This document shows, one piece after another, positions 56,970-64,000 of a DNA stretch of 64,000 bases. Made by a program: the position numbers and the translations under genes. How positions within the stretch are numbered: the first letter of the stretch is position 1; each line of letters starts with the position of its first letter. The notes under the pieces are model-generated. The model was not told where the DNA came from. It ran no database searches and was given only the letters and a program-made list of their open reading frames with translations. This DNA is from Marinobacterium marinum (GTDB lineage: Bacteria > Pseudomonadota > Gammaproteobacteria > Pseudomonadales > Balneatricaceae): positions 124,001 through 188,000 of the forward strand of contig NZ_JACEMT010000033.1 in assembly GCF_013868415.1 (NCBI RefSeq), given 5' to 3'.

Positions 56970-58001
56970 TCAGCTGGCGGAAAACTTTTCAAAGTAGATA
57001 TTGGCGTTTTCCATCTGGCGCTGATCGAGCCAGTTTTTCACCGCCTCAACCATCGGCGGCGGGCCACAGAGATAGGCATCCACCTCACCGGCGTTGAAAT
57101 GCTGCTCTTCAAACAGGTCGGTCACCACACCTTCCGGCCCTTGCCAGCTTTCATCTGGCTGCATCACGATGCTGTGGTAAGTGAAACTGGGAATCGCCTG
57201 CTGATAGCGGTCCAGGCGCTCCAGCTCGCAAAGGTCTTCCGGTTTGGTGACGCCGTAGAACAGGTTGACCGGCTGATCGATACGGCTCGGCTCGGACTCC
57301 ATCTGATCCAGCATGCCCAGAAATGCCGCCAGGCCGGTGCCGCCTGCGACCAGAATCAGCGGGCGCTTCACCTGCTGCAGATAAAAGGCCCCCAGCGGCG
57401 CCTTGAGACGAATGCTGTCACCGGGCTGGGCACGATCACGCAGGTAATTGCTCATCACCCCATCCGGCAACAAACGAATCAGCAGCTGCAGCTGATTGTT
57501 TTCGTTGGGCTGACAGGCAAAGGAATAAGAGCGCCACTCATCGGTACCGGGCACCTGCACATGGGCATACTGGCCCGGCAGGAAGTCCAGCTGCCCCTCA
57601 CGACCACTGGCATCCAGATGCAGGGTTGCGGTGGAGTCGGACAGGACTTCGACCCGGGTTACCACGGCCTCGACCTCTTCAGGTCCGGCACTGGTGCACA
57701 AAGTGGAGTCAAAATCGAAACGAACGGCACAGTCACTTTCGACCCGCATCTGACAGGCCAGAATACCGCCCTTTTCCAGGTCATCTTCACTCAGGGCATC
57801 TTCATCGACATATTCAAGATCATACTGGCCGGACTGGCAGGTGCCCTTGCAGGAGGCACAAACACCTTCACGGCAATCCACCGGCAACGTAAGGCCGTGA
57901 CGCAGAGCCGCGTCCATCAGGACTTCCCCCGGATTAATGCCGATAAAGTGGGTGCGTCCATCACTGAAGTTCAGTGCTACCTTATGCATACTACTCACCA
58001 T
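56970..58001 (-). CDS. antC: Anthranilate 1,2-dioxygenase reductase component AntC
   Basis: 343 residues (339 if started at Met5). Plant-type ferredoxin domain with Cys43, Cys48, Cys51 (DCREGVCASCKG) and Cys83, then FAD domain RSYSFACQPNE and NAD domain ILVAGGTGLAAFLGML. It transfers electrons from NADH to the AntAB oxygenase. BenC and XylZ have the same architecture; the AntC choice follows from AntA and the lack of benD. Gap to antB is 31 bases. Confidence 0.85.
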   Translation of the reverse strand: MVSSMHKVALNFSDGRTHFIGINPGEVLMDAALRHGLTLPVDCREGVCASCKGTCQSGQYDLEYVDEDALSEDDLEKGGILACQMRVESDCAVRFDFDSTLCTSAGPEEVEAVVTRVEVLSDSTATLHLDASGREGQLDFLPGQYAHVQVPGTDEWRSYSFACQPNENNQLQLLIRLLPDGVMSNYLRDRAQPGDSIRLKAPLGAFYLQQVKRPLILVAGGTGLAAFLGMLDQMESEPSRIDQPVNLFYGVTKPEDLCELERLDRYQQAIPSFTYHSIVMQPDESWQGPEGVVTDLFEEQHFNAGEVDAYLCGPPPMVEAVKNWLDQRQMENANIYFEKFSAS

Positions 58002-58032
58002 TGCTCACTCGTAAACGAGCACCCGAAGGTGC

Positions 58033-58521
58033 TCAGACGTGGTAGAAATCCAGCACATGGCGGATCTTGTCGTTCAGCACGATGGCGCGCTTACTCATGA
58101 TCTTCCAGCTGTTCCCGTCTTCACGCAGCTGGTACTCGGCCCAGCCGAAGAAGCACTCGGCTTCACCAAAACGGAAAAAGTGCGTGACCCAGTTGGCTTT
58201 CACTTGCCACAGGCCATCGTCCTGCTGTTCCGCCTGAACATTATCGATCAGGTGCATGGTGCGTGGCATGGGCGTACAGGCAGCACTTTTGCCGGTGCGA
58301 ATTCGGAACACACGGTCCTCAAGCCCGGCACGGGTCGGGTAATAGATCAGCGACATTTCGCGCTTGGGGTTGGTGGTGTACACATGCTCGCTGTCCCATT
58401 GAGGGATATGGAACAGGGACTCGGGGTCAAACATATCGAGATACTCATCCCACTGCTGACGGTCGCAGTACTCGGACGCACGGTACAGAAACTGCTCGAT
58501 GCTCTGGATAGTATTGCTCAT
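58033..58521 (-). CDS. antB: Anthranilate 1,2-dioxygenase small subunit AntB
   Basis: 162-residue beta subunit with the NTF2-like fold of ring-hydroxylating dioxygenases: EQFLYRASEYCDRQQWDEYL, PKREMSLIYYPTRAGLEDRVFR and the C-terminal RHVLDFYHV. It supports the alpha subunit hexamer and has no redox centre. It begins three bases after the antA stop, with GGAGG upstream. Confidence 0.88.
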   Translation of the reverse strand: MSNTIQSIEQFLYRASEYCDRQQWDEYLDMFDPESLFHIPQWDSEHVYTTNPKREMSLIYYPTRAGLEDRVFRIRTGKSAACTPMPRTMHLIDNVQAEQQDDGLWQVKANWVTHFFRFGEAECFFGWAEYQLREDGNSWKIMSKRAIVLNDKIRHVLDFYHV

Positions 58522-58524
58522 GGT

Positions 58525-59910
58525 TTAACCCTCCTTCTTCGCTTTGGCTGCCAGACCTTCCAGCAGGTAGCGCTGCCAGGTAGAGTGCTGGTTTACATAC
58601 AGGCCTTCCTGAGTAAATTCGGTGCCGGTAATTACCGGTTCAATACCCAGCGCACGAGTATTGGCTGTAGCACCATAGGCCCAGTTTTCACAGCCACGGG
58701 AAATGTCATTCCAGCGCTCGGCCCGGCCTTCAAAGCCTTTCTGAGCCTCACGGAATTCCACCAGATCATCCGGGGTCCCCATGCCGGAGACGTTGAAGAA
58801 GTCCTCAAACTGACGAATGCGGTTTTCTCGATCGGCATCAGATTCGCCTTTCACGCCCAAACAAAAGCTGTGTACTTCGGTCTTGTTCCAGGCCACCGGG
58901 CGCACCACACGCAACTGGGAGCTGATCTGATCCATGAAAAACAGGCTCGGGTAAATATTCAGATTACGCAGGCGATGCATCATCCACTCGGCACGCTCCT
59001 GGCCATACTCTTCAACCAGGCGAGGCATAACGGAGGCATAGCCCGGACGCACTTCCGGGTTCGGCATGTCACTGAAAAGAATGGTATGACCGTTCTTGAA
59101 GGCAAACCAGCCATCGTCGGTTTCCTTGTCACCGGCACCGAGCTTACTGTAGTCCAGCGTTTTGCTGCCGCCGTCGGCTTTGGCCGCATCCTGCTGCTGA
59201 CGGTGCTGAACCGTGGCTACGTAGTTGTAGTGAACGGTGCTGACGTGGTAACCGTCGAGGCCGTTTTCGTTCTGCAGTTTCCAGTTACCGTCAAAGGTGT
59301 AGGAAGAGGAGCCCGGCAGGACTTCCAGCTCACCGGTGGGCGACTGAGCCGACATCATGTCGAAGGCGATACGGGCGTCACCCAGGAACTCCTCCAAAGA
59401 TTGGGTGCACTCGGTGTTCAGGTTGATGAACACAAACCCCTTGTAGCTGCTCACCAGCGCCTTGCGCAAGCCGCGGGTTGATTTGTCGAAGTCTGCCGGA
59501 TATTCATCAGGCGCCTTGACCTTCACCAGCTTGCCATCGGTCTTGTAGCACCATGCATGGAAGGGACAGGTAAAGGTGGACTGATTACCCTTGCACACAC
59601 GGGTCAGGGTGGCACCGCGATGCTGACAGGCATTCAACAGTGCGTTGATCTCGCCCTTGCCATCGCGGGTAATGATCATCGGCTGGCGACCCGCCTGCAT
59701 GGTGAAAAAATCGTGGTTGTTGGCAATCTGGCTTTCGTGGCAGGCGTAGATCCAGGTGTTCTCGAAAATCAGTTCCATTTCGAGGTCGAACAGCTCGGGG
59801 GCGGTGAAGATCTTGCGCGCTATCTTGTAGGTCTTCTCATCCGGGCGAAAGTCGAGGGCCGACTCAACGGTTTCACGCCAATGTTCCAGTGTCTGATTGT
59901 TATTGTTCAT
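58525..59910 (-). CDS. antA: Anthranilate 1,2-dioxygenase large subunit AntA
   Basis: 461 residues. Rieske centre Cys95-x-His97 (CQHRG) and Cys115-x2-His118 (CPFHAW); mononuclear iron ligands in ENGLDGYHVSTVHYNY (Asp219, His222, His227). The stretches FRPDEKTYKIARKIF, CPFHAWCYKTDGKLVKVKAP and LDYSKLGAGDKETDDGWFAF follow AntA rather than BenA, as recalled. It converts anthranilate to catechol, CO2 and ammonia, needing no diol dehydrogenase, in agreement with the missing benD. GGAG lies 7 bases before the ATG. Confidence 0.87.
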   Translation of the reverse strand: MNNNNQTLEHWRETVESALDFRPDEKTYKIARKIFTAPELFDLEMELIFENTWIYACHESQIANNHDFFTMQAGRQPMIITRDGKGEINALLNACQHRGATLTRVCKGNQSTFTCPFHAWCYKTDGKLVKVKAPDEYPADFDKSTRGLRKALVSSYKGFVFINLNTECTQSLEEFLGDARIAFDMMSAQSPTGELEVLPGSSSYTFDGNWKLQNENGLDGYHVSTVHYNYVATVQHRQQQDAAKADGGSKTLDYSKLGAGDKETDDGWFAFKNGHTILFSDMPNPEVRPGYASVMPRLVEEYGQERAEWMMHRLRNLNIYPSLFFMDQISSQLRVVRPVAWNKTEVHSFCLGVKGESDADRENRIRQFEDFFNVSGMGTPDDLVEFREAQKGFEGRAERWNDISRGCENWAYGATANTRALGIEPVITGTEFTQEGLYVNQHSTWQRYLLEGLAAKAKKEG

Positions 59911-59938
59911 ACTTGGTCTCCGTTAGCATCGGGCTGAT

Positions 59939-59967
59939 CATCTAGCCCTCCTCTCTTATCGTGCCAA
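59939..59967 (-). promoter_or_regulatory. Candidate antA promoter
   Basis: On the minus strand TTGGCA (59967-59962) and TAGATG (59944-59939) are 17 bases apart, placing the transcript start about 22 bases before the antA ATG. The -10 is a poor match, as expected of an activator-dependent promoter. Confidence 0.35.
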
Positions 59968-59996
59968 CCATGAAACCAGAGCTTGTAAGCCCCAGC

Positions 59997-60050
59997 TATC
60001 CGATTTTTCCTGAAGCGTTATCCCATTTTTAACCTTCGCCAAACCTATCC
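59997..60050 (-). promoter_or_regulatory. GGATA direct repeats between antA and its regulator
   Basis: On the minus strand AAAAATGGGATAAC (around 60019) and AAAAATCGGATAGC (around 59997) form an imperfect direct repeat with 22-base period, two helical turns; a third GGATA lies at 60050-60046. The GGATA core is shared with the boxes upstream of iifA and with the XylS half-site, so the AntR-like regulator is the likely binder. Confidence 0.45.
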
Positions 60051-60163
60051 CCACCCAATCGATAAAACATTGACCATTCATGACGGGTAGTGCTAATTTA
60101 AAAGGTGGATTAAGCCATGCCCCCTGGCCTGAACAGACAATAATAATTAAAAATGGTTATCCT

Positions 60164-61171
60164 ATGCTGGAAACAGACAGTCTTATCGATGATAAGCCTC
60201 CCAATAAGATCCTGGCTGACATACAGAATGCCAGCGATGCCATTTCATGGATGTCAAATATATGTGGCCCACATGACCTCAGGGTTCATGATGCACATAA
60301 AATGCATTTCAGACATGTCGGAAACATTCTCAACTCAACGACAACGGCTATCGGATATATTGAATACGGCACGGATGTAACCGTAAAAGTCGAAGACCTG
60401 AGCAACAGCTATAGCATCAGCCTTCCCCTCAGCGGATATCAGGAGCTGAGTTGTGCCGAAGGCAATGTTCAGTCCAATATCACCAGCGGTGTCATCATTT
60501 CACCTGCTGCACCCTACGAACTCAATATCAGCGGTAACTGTCGCAAGACCCTGGTACGTATTTCACGCCAGGCAATGAAAGTCGGACTTGAGGCGATGCT
60601 TGGCCGAATAACCGATAAGCCTCTGATTTTCGAAGCCAAAATGGACGCAAAAGTGGGCTCTTCCAGTGCCTGGTGGCGTACCATCCGCTACATAGAAAGC
60701 GAACTTGGCAACCCTGACAGCCTGTATAACAGCCCCGCTTTCATCCGCGACATTGAACAGGCACTGATCAAGGGAATCCTGACATCACAACCCCACAACT
60801 ACTCTGACGATGTCAAAAAAGCACTCAGAAACAACCTGCCCTCCTATCTGGTCAAAACGATTGATTATCTAAAGGAACATGCCAGAAATGATATTAACAT
60901 GGATGATATCGAGTGGATCTCAGGTGTTTCAAGAAATAAACTATATTCGGATTTCAAACGCCATATTGGCATTCCACCAACCGCCTACTTAAAGCGTATT
61001 CGAATGGAAGGAGTCCGTTCTGACATTATAAAACCAACAGGATCAGAAAATATTTCATCGATTGCACTAGGATGGGGGTTTACTCACCTTGGACGATTTT
61101 CAGCCGATTACAAAAAGTTTTTTGGTGAAACCCCGTCGGAAACACTTGCCAAGTCAAAAATAAATTTTTAA
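60164..61171 (+). CDS. antR: AraC/XylS-family regulator (AntR-like)
   Basis: 335 residues from ATG 60164, close in length to the iif regulator; the frame opens at 60080, and neither start has a clear ribosome site. N-terminal AraC_binding_2-like domain (AIGYIEYGTDVTVKVEDLSN, SLPLSGYQEL), C-terminal HTHs DINMDDIEWISGVSRNKLYSD and ISSIALGWGFTHLGRFSADY with GETPSET. It is divergent from antA and is the probable anthranilate-responsive activator. Visibly AT-rich compared with its neighbours, which suggests separate acquisition. Confidence 0.8.
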   Translation: MLETDSLIDDKPPNKILADIQNASDAISWMSNICGPHDLRVHDAHKMHFRHVGNILNSTTTAIGYIEYGTDVTVKVEDLSNSYSISLPLSGYQELSCAEGNVQSNITSGVIISPAAPYELNISGNCRKTLVRISRQAMKVGLEAMLGRITDKPLIFEAKMDAKVGSSSAWWRTIRYIESELGNPDSLYNSPAFIRDIEQALIKGILTSQPHNYSDDVKKALRNNLPSYLVKTIDYLKEHARNDINMDDIEWISGVSRNKLYSDFKRHIGIPPTAYLKRIRMEGVRSDIIKPTGSENISSIALGWGFTHLGRFSADYKKFFGETPSETLAKSKINF

Positions 61172-61214
61172 TTCATCATATAATCTCATAGAAGATTATC
61201 AGCTAAGAAACATC

Positions 61215-61240
61215 AAAAAAGCCCCGCTTTATAGCGGGGC
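61215..61240 (-). terminator. Rho-independent terminator of the meta-pathway operon
   Basis: GCCCCGCT and AGCGGGGC form a perfect 8-bp stem with loop TTAT (61221-61240); on the minus strand it is followed by six Ts (61220-61215). It lies 45 bases past the tautomerase stop and ends the lower meta-cleavage operon. Confidence 0.85.
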
Positions 61241-61284
61241 CAAGAGACGACAACGAAGGGTGAAACACAACTGAAAGGGCAGGA

Positions 61285-61476
61285 TCAGCGCCCCAATTTC
61301 TTGGCTGACTGCCCTCCTATGCCAAAATGCTGTTTGGGCATTTCATCAATCAGGACACGGACGCTTTCTTCCGGCGCATCGAGAGAACGGGCGATGGCCT
61401 GCGTCACTTCCTTGATCAGGTTCTCCTTTTGCTCATCCGAGCGGCCTTCCATGATGTGGATATTCGCGATCGGCAT
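61285..61476 (-). CDS. xylH: 4-oxalocrotonate tautomerase
   Basis: 63 residues from ATG 61476 (AGGAG 6 bases upstream); the longer frame to 61542 lies inside the decarboxylase gene. After Met removal Pro1 is the catalytic base, with Arg11, Arg39 and Phe50 at the canonical positions (EGR, SVR, HFG). It converts the 2-hydroxymuconate enol to the 2-oxo form. Last gene of the operon, 10 bases after the decarboxylase. Confidence 0.94.
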   Translation of the reverse strand: MPIANIHIMEGRSDEQKENLIKEVTQAIARSLDAPEESVRVLIDEMPKQHFGIGGQSAKKLGR

Positions 61477-61486
61477 AACAGACTCC

Positions 61487-62293
61487 TCAGACGAACTTGC
61501 CGCTGATGCTGCCCAGGCCCTGGTAACGCACGGTGAAAGCATCGCCCTTGTTCACCTGTACCGCTGCGGTGATAGCACCGATCATGATGAATGAACCGGC
61601 CGGCAAGCTTTCGCCGCGCTCGCCCATCATATTCGCCAGCATGGCCACAGATGCCGCCGGATGCCCCAGTACCGCCGCACCGGCGCCAGTCTGTACCACT
61701 TCACCGTTGATCTCCATGACCACACCGATATTTTTCAGATCGATATCGGCAATATCCGCCATGTTGCCACCAGTCATGAAGCGGGTGGAGGACGAGTTAT
61801 CGGCGATCACGCTCTTGAGGTCGAACTTGAAGTCCTTGTAGCGAGAGTCGATCACTTCCACGGCCGGCATGACAAAATCGGTGGCACGCAGCACATCACC
61901 GATGTGTACGCCCGGACCTTTCAGCTCGTCTTTCAGTACGAACGCCAGTTCGGCTTCGATCTTCGGGTGGATCAGCTCATCATGCTTGATCTCACCACCT
62001 TCAGGCACACTGAAGTAGTCGGCCAGAAAACCGTAGCAAGGATGTTCGACACCCATCTGTGCCATCTTGGCCCAGGAGGTCAGACCCATTTTCATCCCGA
62101 CAATCTTGTGACCGCGTTCTTCCTTGCGGCGACGGATCTCCCACTGAATATCAAAGGCATCCTTGTAGGTCATCTGCGGGAAGTCATCGGTGATCTTGGT
62201 GATCTCGTAGGCTTCCAGCTCGGCGTTTTCACAATGGATCGCCAGCTCTTCAATCTGGGATTGAGTCAACTTGTTTTCGTACAGTTCAGCCAT
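61487..62293 (-). CDS. dmpH: 4-oxalocrotonate decarboxylase
   Basis: 268 residues. Very close to DmpH/Xyl[51 protein letters not shown]-like metal site and [18 protein letters not shown]. It decarboxylates 4-oxalocrotonate to 2-hydroxypenta-2,4-dienoate. The hydratase DmpE is a paralogue; the QWEIRRRK and [10 protein letters not shown] stretches favour the decarboxylase. Start overlaps the aldolase stop by one base. Confidence 0.9.
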   Translation of the reverse strand: MAELYENKLTQSQIEELAIHCENAELEAYEITKITDDFPQMTYKDAFDIQWEIRRRKEERGHKIVGMKMGLTSWAKMAQMGVEHPCYGFLADYFSVPEGGEIKHDELIHPKIEAELAFVLKDELKGPGVHIGDVLRATDFVMPAVEVIDSRYKDFKFDLKSVIADNSSSTRFMTGGNMADIADIDLKNIGVVMEINGEVVQTGAGAAVLGHPAASVAMLANMMGERGESLPAGSFIMIGAITAAVQVNKGDAFTVRYQGLGSISGKFV

Positions 62294-63321
62294 TAGATCA
62301 GCCCCTTCTCTTTCGCCATGGTCAGTGCCAGGTCTTCAATCATGTCTTCCTGACCACCCACGGTACCGCGGCGACCAAGCTCTACCAGAATGTCACGGGC
62401 CTGGATGCCGTACTTCTTCTCCGCGCGCTGGGCAAACAGCAAGAAGGAAGAGTAGACACCGGCATAGCCCAGGGTCAGTGCATCGCGGTCCACTCGGATC
62501 GGCTGATCCATGATCGGGAATACGCGGTCTTCGGCCACATCCATAATCTTGTACAGATCGATACCGGTCTCGACGCCCATACGATCCAGCACGGCGCAGA
62601 ACACTTCCAGCGGCGTGTTGCCGGCACCGGCGCCCAAGCCTGCCACTGAGCCGTCGACACGGGCAGCACCGGCTTCAATCGCCGCCAGAGAGTTGGCAAT
62701 CGCCATGCCCATGTTGTGGTGGCCATGGAAGCCCACTTCCACGTTAGTCGGAAGCTCGGCACGCAGCAGGCCGATCTTGGCGGTCACTTCGTCCGGCAGC
62801 ATGTAACCGGCCGAATCCGTGGCGTAGATGCAGTTGGCGCCGTAGCTGACCATCAGTTTGGCCTGCTCCAGAATTGTTTCCGGGCTGACCATGTGGGCCA
62901 TCATCAGGAAGCCGACGGTGTCCATTTCCATCTTGGCGGCCATGCCGATATGCTGTTCGGAAACATCCGCTTCGGTACAGTGAGTGGCCACACGAATGGT
63001 GGAAACGCCGCAGTCTTTCGCCATTTTCAGGTGATCGACGGTACCGATACCCGGCAATAGCAGTGCGGAGACCTTGGCGTTTTTCATCTTCGGCACGACG
63101 GCGTTGAGGTATTCTTCATCGCTGTGCGCCGGGAAGCCGTAATTCACGGATGCACCGCCCAAACCGTCACCGTGGGTGACTTCGATCAGCGGCATGCCCG
63201 CTTCATCAAGGCCCGTGGCGATGTTGACCATCTCGTCCAGGCTGATCTGGTGACGCTTGGCGTGCATGCCGTCACGCAGAGACATGTCGTGCAGGGTTAC
63301 TTTTTTTCCATTCAGGTTCAT
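62293..63321 (-). CDS. dmpG: 4-hydroxy-2-oxovalerate aldolase
   Basis: 342 residues, DmpG/MhpE family TIM barrel. Active-site Arg16-Asp17 and His20 ([11 protein letters not shown]); metal ligands His199 and His201 (GFHGHHNMG). It splits 4-hydroxy-2-oxovalerate into pyruvate and acetaldehyde, channelled to the partner dehydrogenase. GAGGAGG lies 7 bases before the ATG, inside the small upstream reading frame whose TGA overlaps this ATG. Confidence 0.95.
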   Translation of the reverse strand: MNLNGKKVTLHDMSLRDGMHAKRHQISLDEMVNIATGLDEAGMPLIEVTHGDGLGGASVNYGFPAHSDEEYLNAVVPKMKNAKVSALLLPGIGTVDHLKMAKDCGVSTIRVATHCTEADVSEQHIGMAAKMEMDTVGFLMMAHMVSPETILEQAKLMVSYGANCIYATDSAGYMLPDEVTAKIGLLRAELPTNVEVGFHGHHNMGMAIANSLAAIEAGAARVDGSVAGLGAGAGNTPLEVFCAVLDRMGVETGIDLYKIMDVAEDRVFPIMDQPIRVDRDALTLGYAGVYSSFLLFAQRAEKKYGIQARDILVELGRRGTVGGQEDMIEDLALTMAKEKGLI

Positions 63322-63422
63322 TGTGCAACCTCCTCGGCCTGCACGCCAAAGGCGTGCATACGCTTATTCCGTACGGACAGACTCATACCGTGCAGCGTGA
63401 CTTTCTTACCGTTCAGATTCAT
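63318..63422 (-). pseudogene. Truncated duplicate of the aldolase N-terminus (34-codon ORF)
   Basis: Between the dehydrogenase stop and the aldolase start lies a reading frame with GGAGG 8 bases before its ATG (63422). Its first 15 residues, [15 protein letters not shown], match the aldolase start [15 protein letters not shown] with one change, but the codons differ at several third positions. The sequence then diverges ([19 protein letters not shown]) and stops at TGA, overlapping the aldolase ATG as ATGA. It looks like a decayed second copy of the gene start that may still be translated and couple translation. Confidence 0.7.
63340..63358. repeat. 8-bp inverted repeat in front of the aldolase gene
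   Basis: TGCACGCC, loop AAA, GGCGTGCA: a perfect 8-bp stem inside the remnant ORF, ending 19 bases before the aldolase ATG and just upstream of its ribosome-binding site. No T-tract follows, so it is more likely an mRNA stability or translation element, or a by-product of the duplication, than a terminator. Confidence 0.5.
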
Positions 63423-63436
63423 TGTCATTTCCTCCG

Positions 63437-64000
63437 TTAGCCACGCTCAGGCAGGGTGATGGCGCCGTTGGCCGCTTCTTCAGCGAACATCTCGGCAGTG
63501 CGCAGACCGGCCGCAGTCATGATGTCCAGGTTGCCGGCATACTTGGGCAGGAAGTCGCCCAGGCCTTCCACTTCCATGAAGCAGGAGACACGGTTGCCAT
63601 CGAACACAGGGCCGTTCACCAGACGGTAGCCCGGTACGTACTTCTGCACGTCCTTCACCATGGCATGCACGGATTCGGTGATGGCGGCCTGATCCGGCTC
63701 GCCTTCGGTCAGGCAGTGAATGGTGTCACGCATGATCAGCGGCGGCTCGGCCGGGTTGATGATGATGATCGCCTTGCCTTTCTTGGCGCCGCCCACTTTC
63801 TCCACAGCGCCAGCCGTGGTGCGGGTGAATTCGTCGATGTTCTGACGTGTGCCCGGACCGACAGAACGAGACGATACCGTCGCAATGATTTCACCGTACT
63901 CAACCGGCTGTACGCGCGACACGGCCGCTACCATCGGGATGGTCGCCTGGCCACCACAGGTCACCATGTTGACGTTCATCTCCAGGTTCTTGGCATGATC
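63437..64000 (-). CDS. dmpF: Acetaldehyde dehydrogenase (acylating), partial
   Basis: C-terminal 187 residues; the gene continues past base 64000. Visible parts are [18 protein letters not shown] with the catalytic Cys of Dmp[21 protein letters not shown], and [17 protein letters not shown]. It oxidises acetaldehyde from the aldolase to acetyl-CoA with NAD+ and CoA. It is 14 bases before the remnant ORF and 115 before the aldolase. The N-terminal NAD domain is outside the window. Confidence 0.93.
   Translation of the reverse strand, partial: DHAKNLEMNVNMVTCGGQATIPMVAAVSRVQPVEYGEIIATVSSRSVGPGTRQNIDEFTRTTAGAVEKVGGAKKGKAIIIINPAEPPLIMRDTIHCLTEGEPDQAAITESVHAMVKDVQKYVPGYRLVNGPVFDGNRVSCFMEVEGLGDFLPKYAGNLDIMTAAGLRTAEMFAEEAANGAITLPERG

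Noticed and set aside
56457-58100. Open frame of 547 codons on the + strand across xylE and antC
   Set aside because: It crosses two certain genes on the other strand, including their intergenic gap, and shows no domain.
58039-59481. Open frame of 480 codons antisense to antA/antB
   Set aside because: It is a codon-bias shadow of the dioxygenase genes with no ribosome site or family signature.
56970-59910. Benzoate dioxygenase benABC
   Set aside because: The large subunit follows AntA in key stretches and no benD is present; kept as an alternative within the entries.
63340-63358. Transcription terminator before the aldolase gene
   Set aside because: The stem has no T-tract and lies inside a tightly packed operon.

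Overview
The window looks like chromosomal DNA of a free-living, probably marine gammaproteobacterium of the Oceanospirillales/Pseudomonadales type. This is inferred from the gene order pilA/pilB-pilC-pilD-coaE-yacG, the fimU-pilV-pilW-pilX-pilY1-pilE minor-pilin operon, RfaH, YaeQ, a BCCT osmolyte transporter and the DsbRS-like/dsbD/dsbG arrangement known from Pseudomonas. Coding density is high. I saw no intergenic gap above 300 bases and no tRNA, rRNA, insertion sequence or CRISPR array.

Left part (1-9.5 kb): mostly housekeeping and signalling genes. These are the tail of a diguanylate cyclase, a chemoreceptor, a BCCT transporter, rfaH, yaeQ, a DUF1285 gene, a methylenetetrahydrofolate-reductase-like gene that has lost the catalytic Glu, a secreted retropepsin-like protein, yciH and dgt.

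Type IV pilus region (9.5-27.1 kb): a canonical minor-pilin/adhesin operon (fimU, pilV, pilW, pilX, pilY1, a PilY2-like gene, pilE) lies beside a second, non-identical minor-pilin operon. The second operon has FimT-, PilV-, PilW- and PilE-like genes plus two long proteins with a PilX N-terminus and a glycine-rich repetitive C-terminus, and no PilY1. A stand-alone pilin, the major pilin pilA and the divergent pilBCD-coaE-yacG operon follow.

Middle part (27.1-46.7 kb): a DsbRS-like two-component system is divergent from dsbD-dsbG, with a PmrA/QseB-type direct repeat between them. Then come ybgA-phrB, a Cache-domain chemoreceptor, a Cu(+)-ATPase, an acyl-CoA ligase/thiolase/acyl-CoA dehydrogenase operon divergent from an AraC regulator, phaB, a MATE exporter and a TPR protein.

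Right part (46.8-64 kb): an aromatic catabolic island. An iifABCD-like operon (indole to anthranilate) with an outer-membrane channel gene is divergent from an AraC/XylS regulator. Next are a TRAP transporter, an extradiol catechol 2,3-dioxygenase of XylE type and antABC (anthranilate 1,2-dioxygenase), with a second divergent AraC/XylS regulator. The lower meta-cleavage pathway follows (4-oxalocrotonate tautomerase, decarboxylase, 4-hydroxy-2-oxovalerate aldolase, acylating acetaldehyde dehydrogenase) and runs off the right edge. Read together, the genes give a route from indole through anthranilate and catechol to pyruvate and acetyl-CoA. 2-hydroxymuconic semialdehyde dehydrogenase and the dienoate hydratase are not in the window and would be expected upstream of the last operon, beyond base 64000. 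This island is the most interesting content; the second minor-pilin operon is next.
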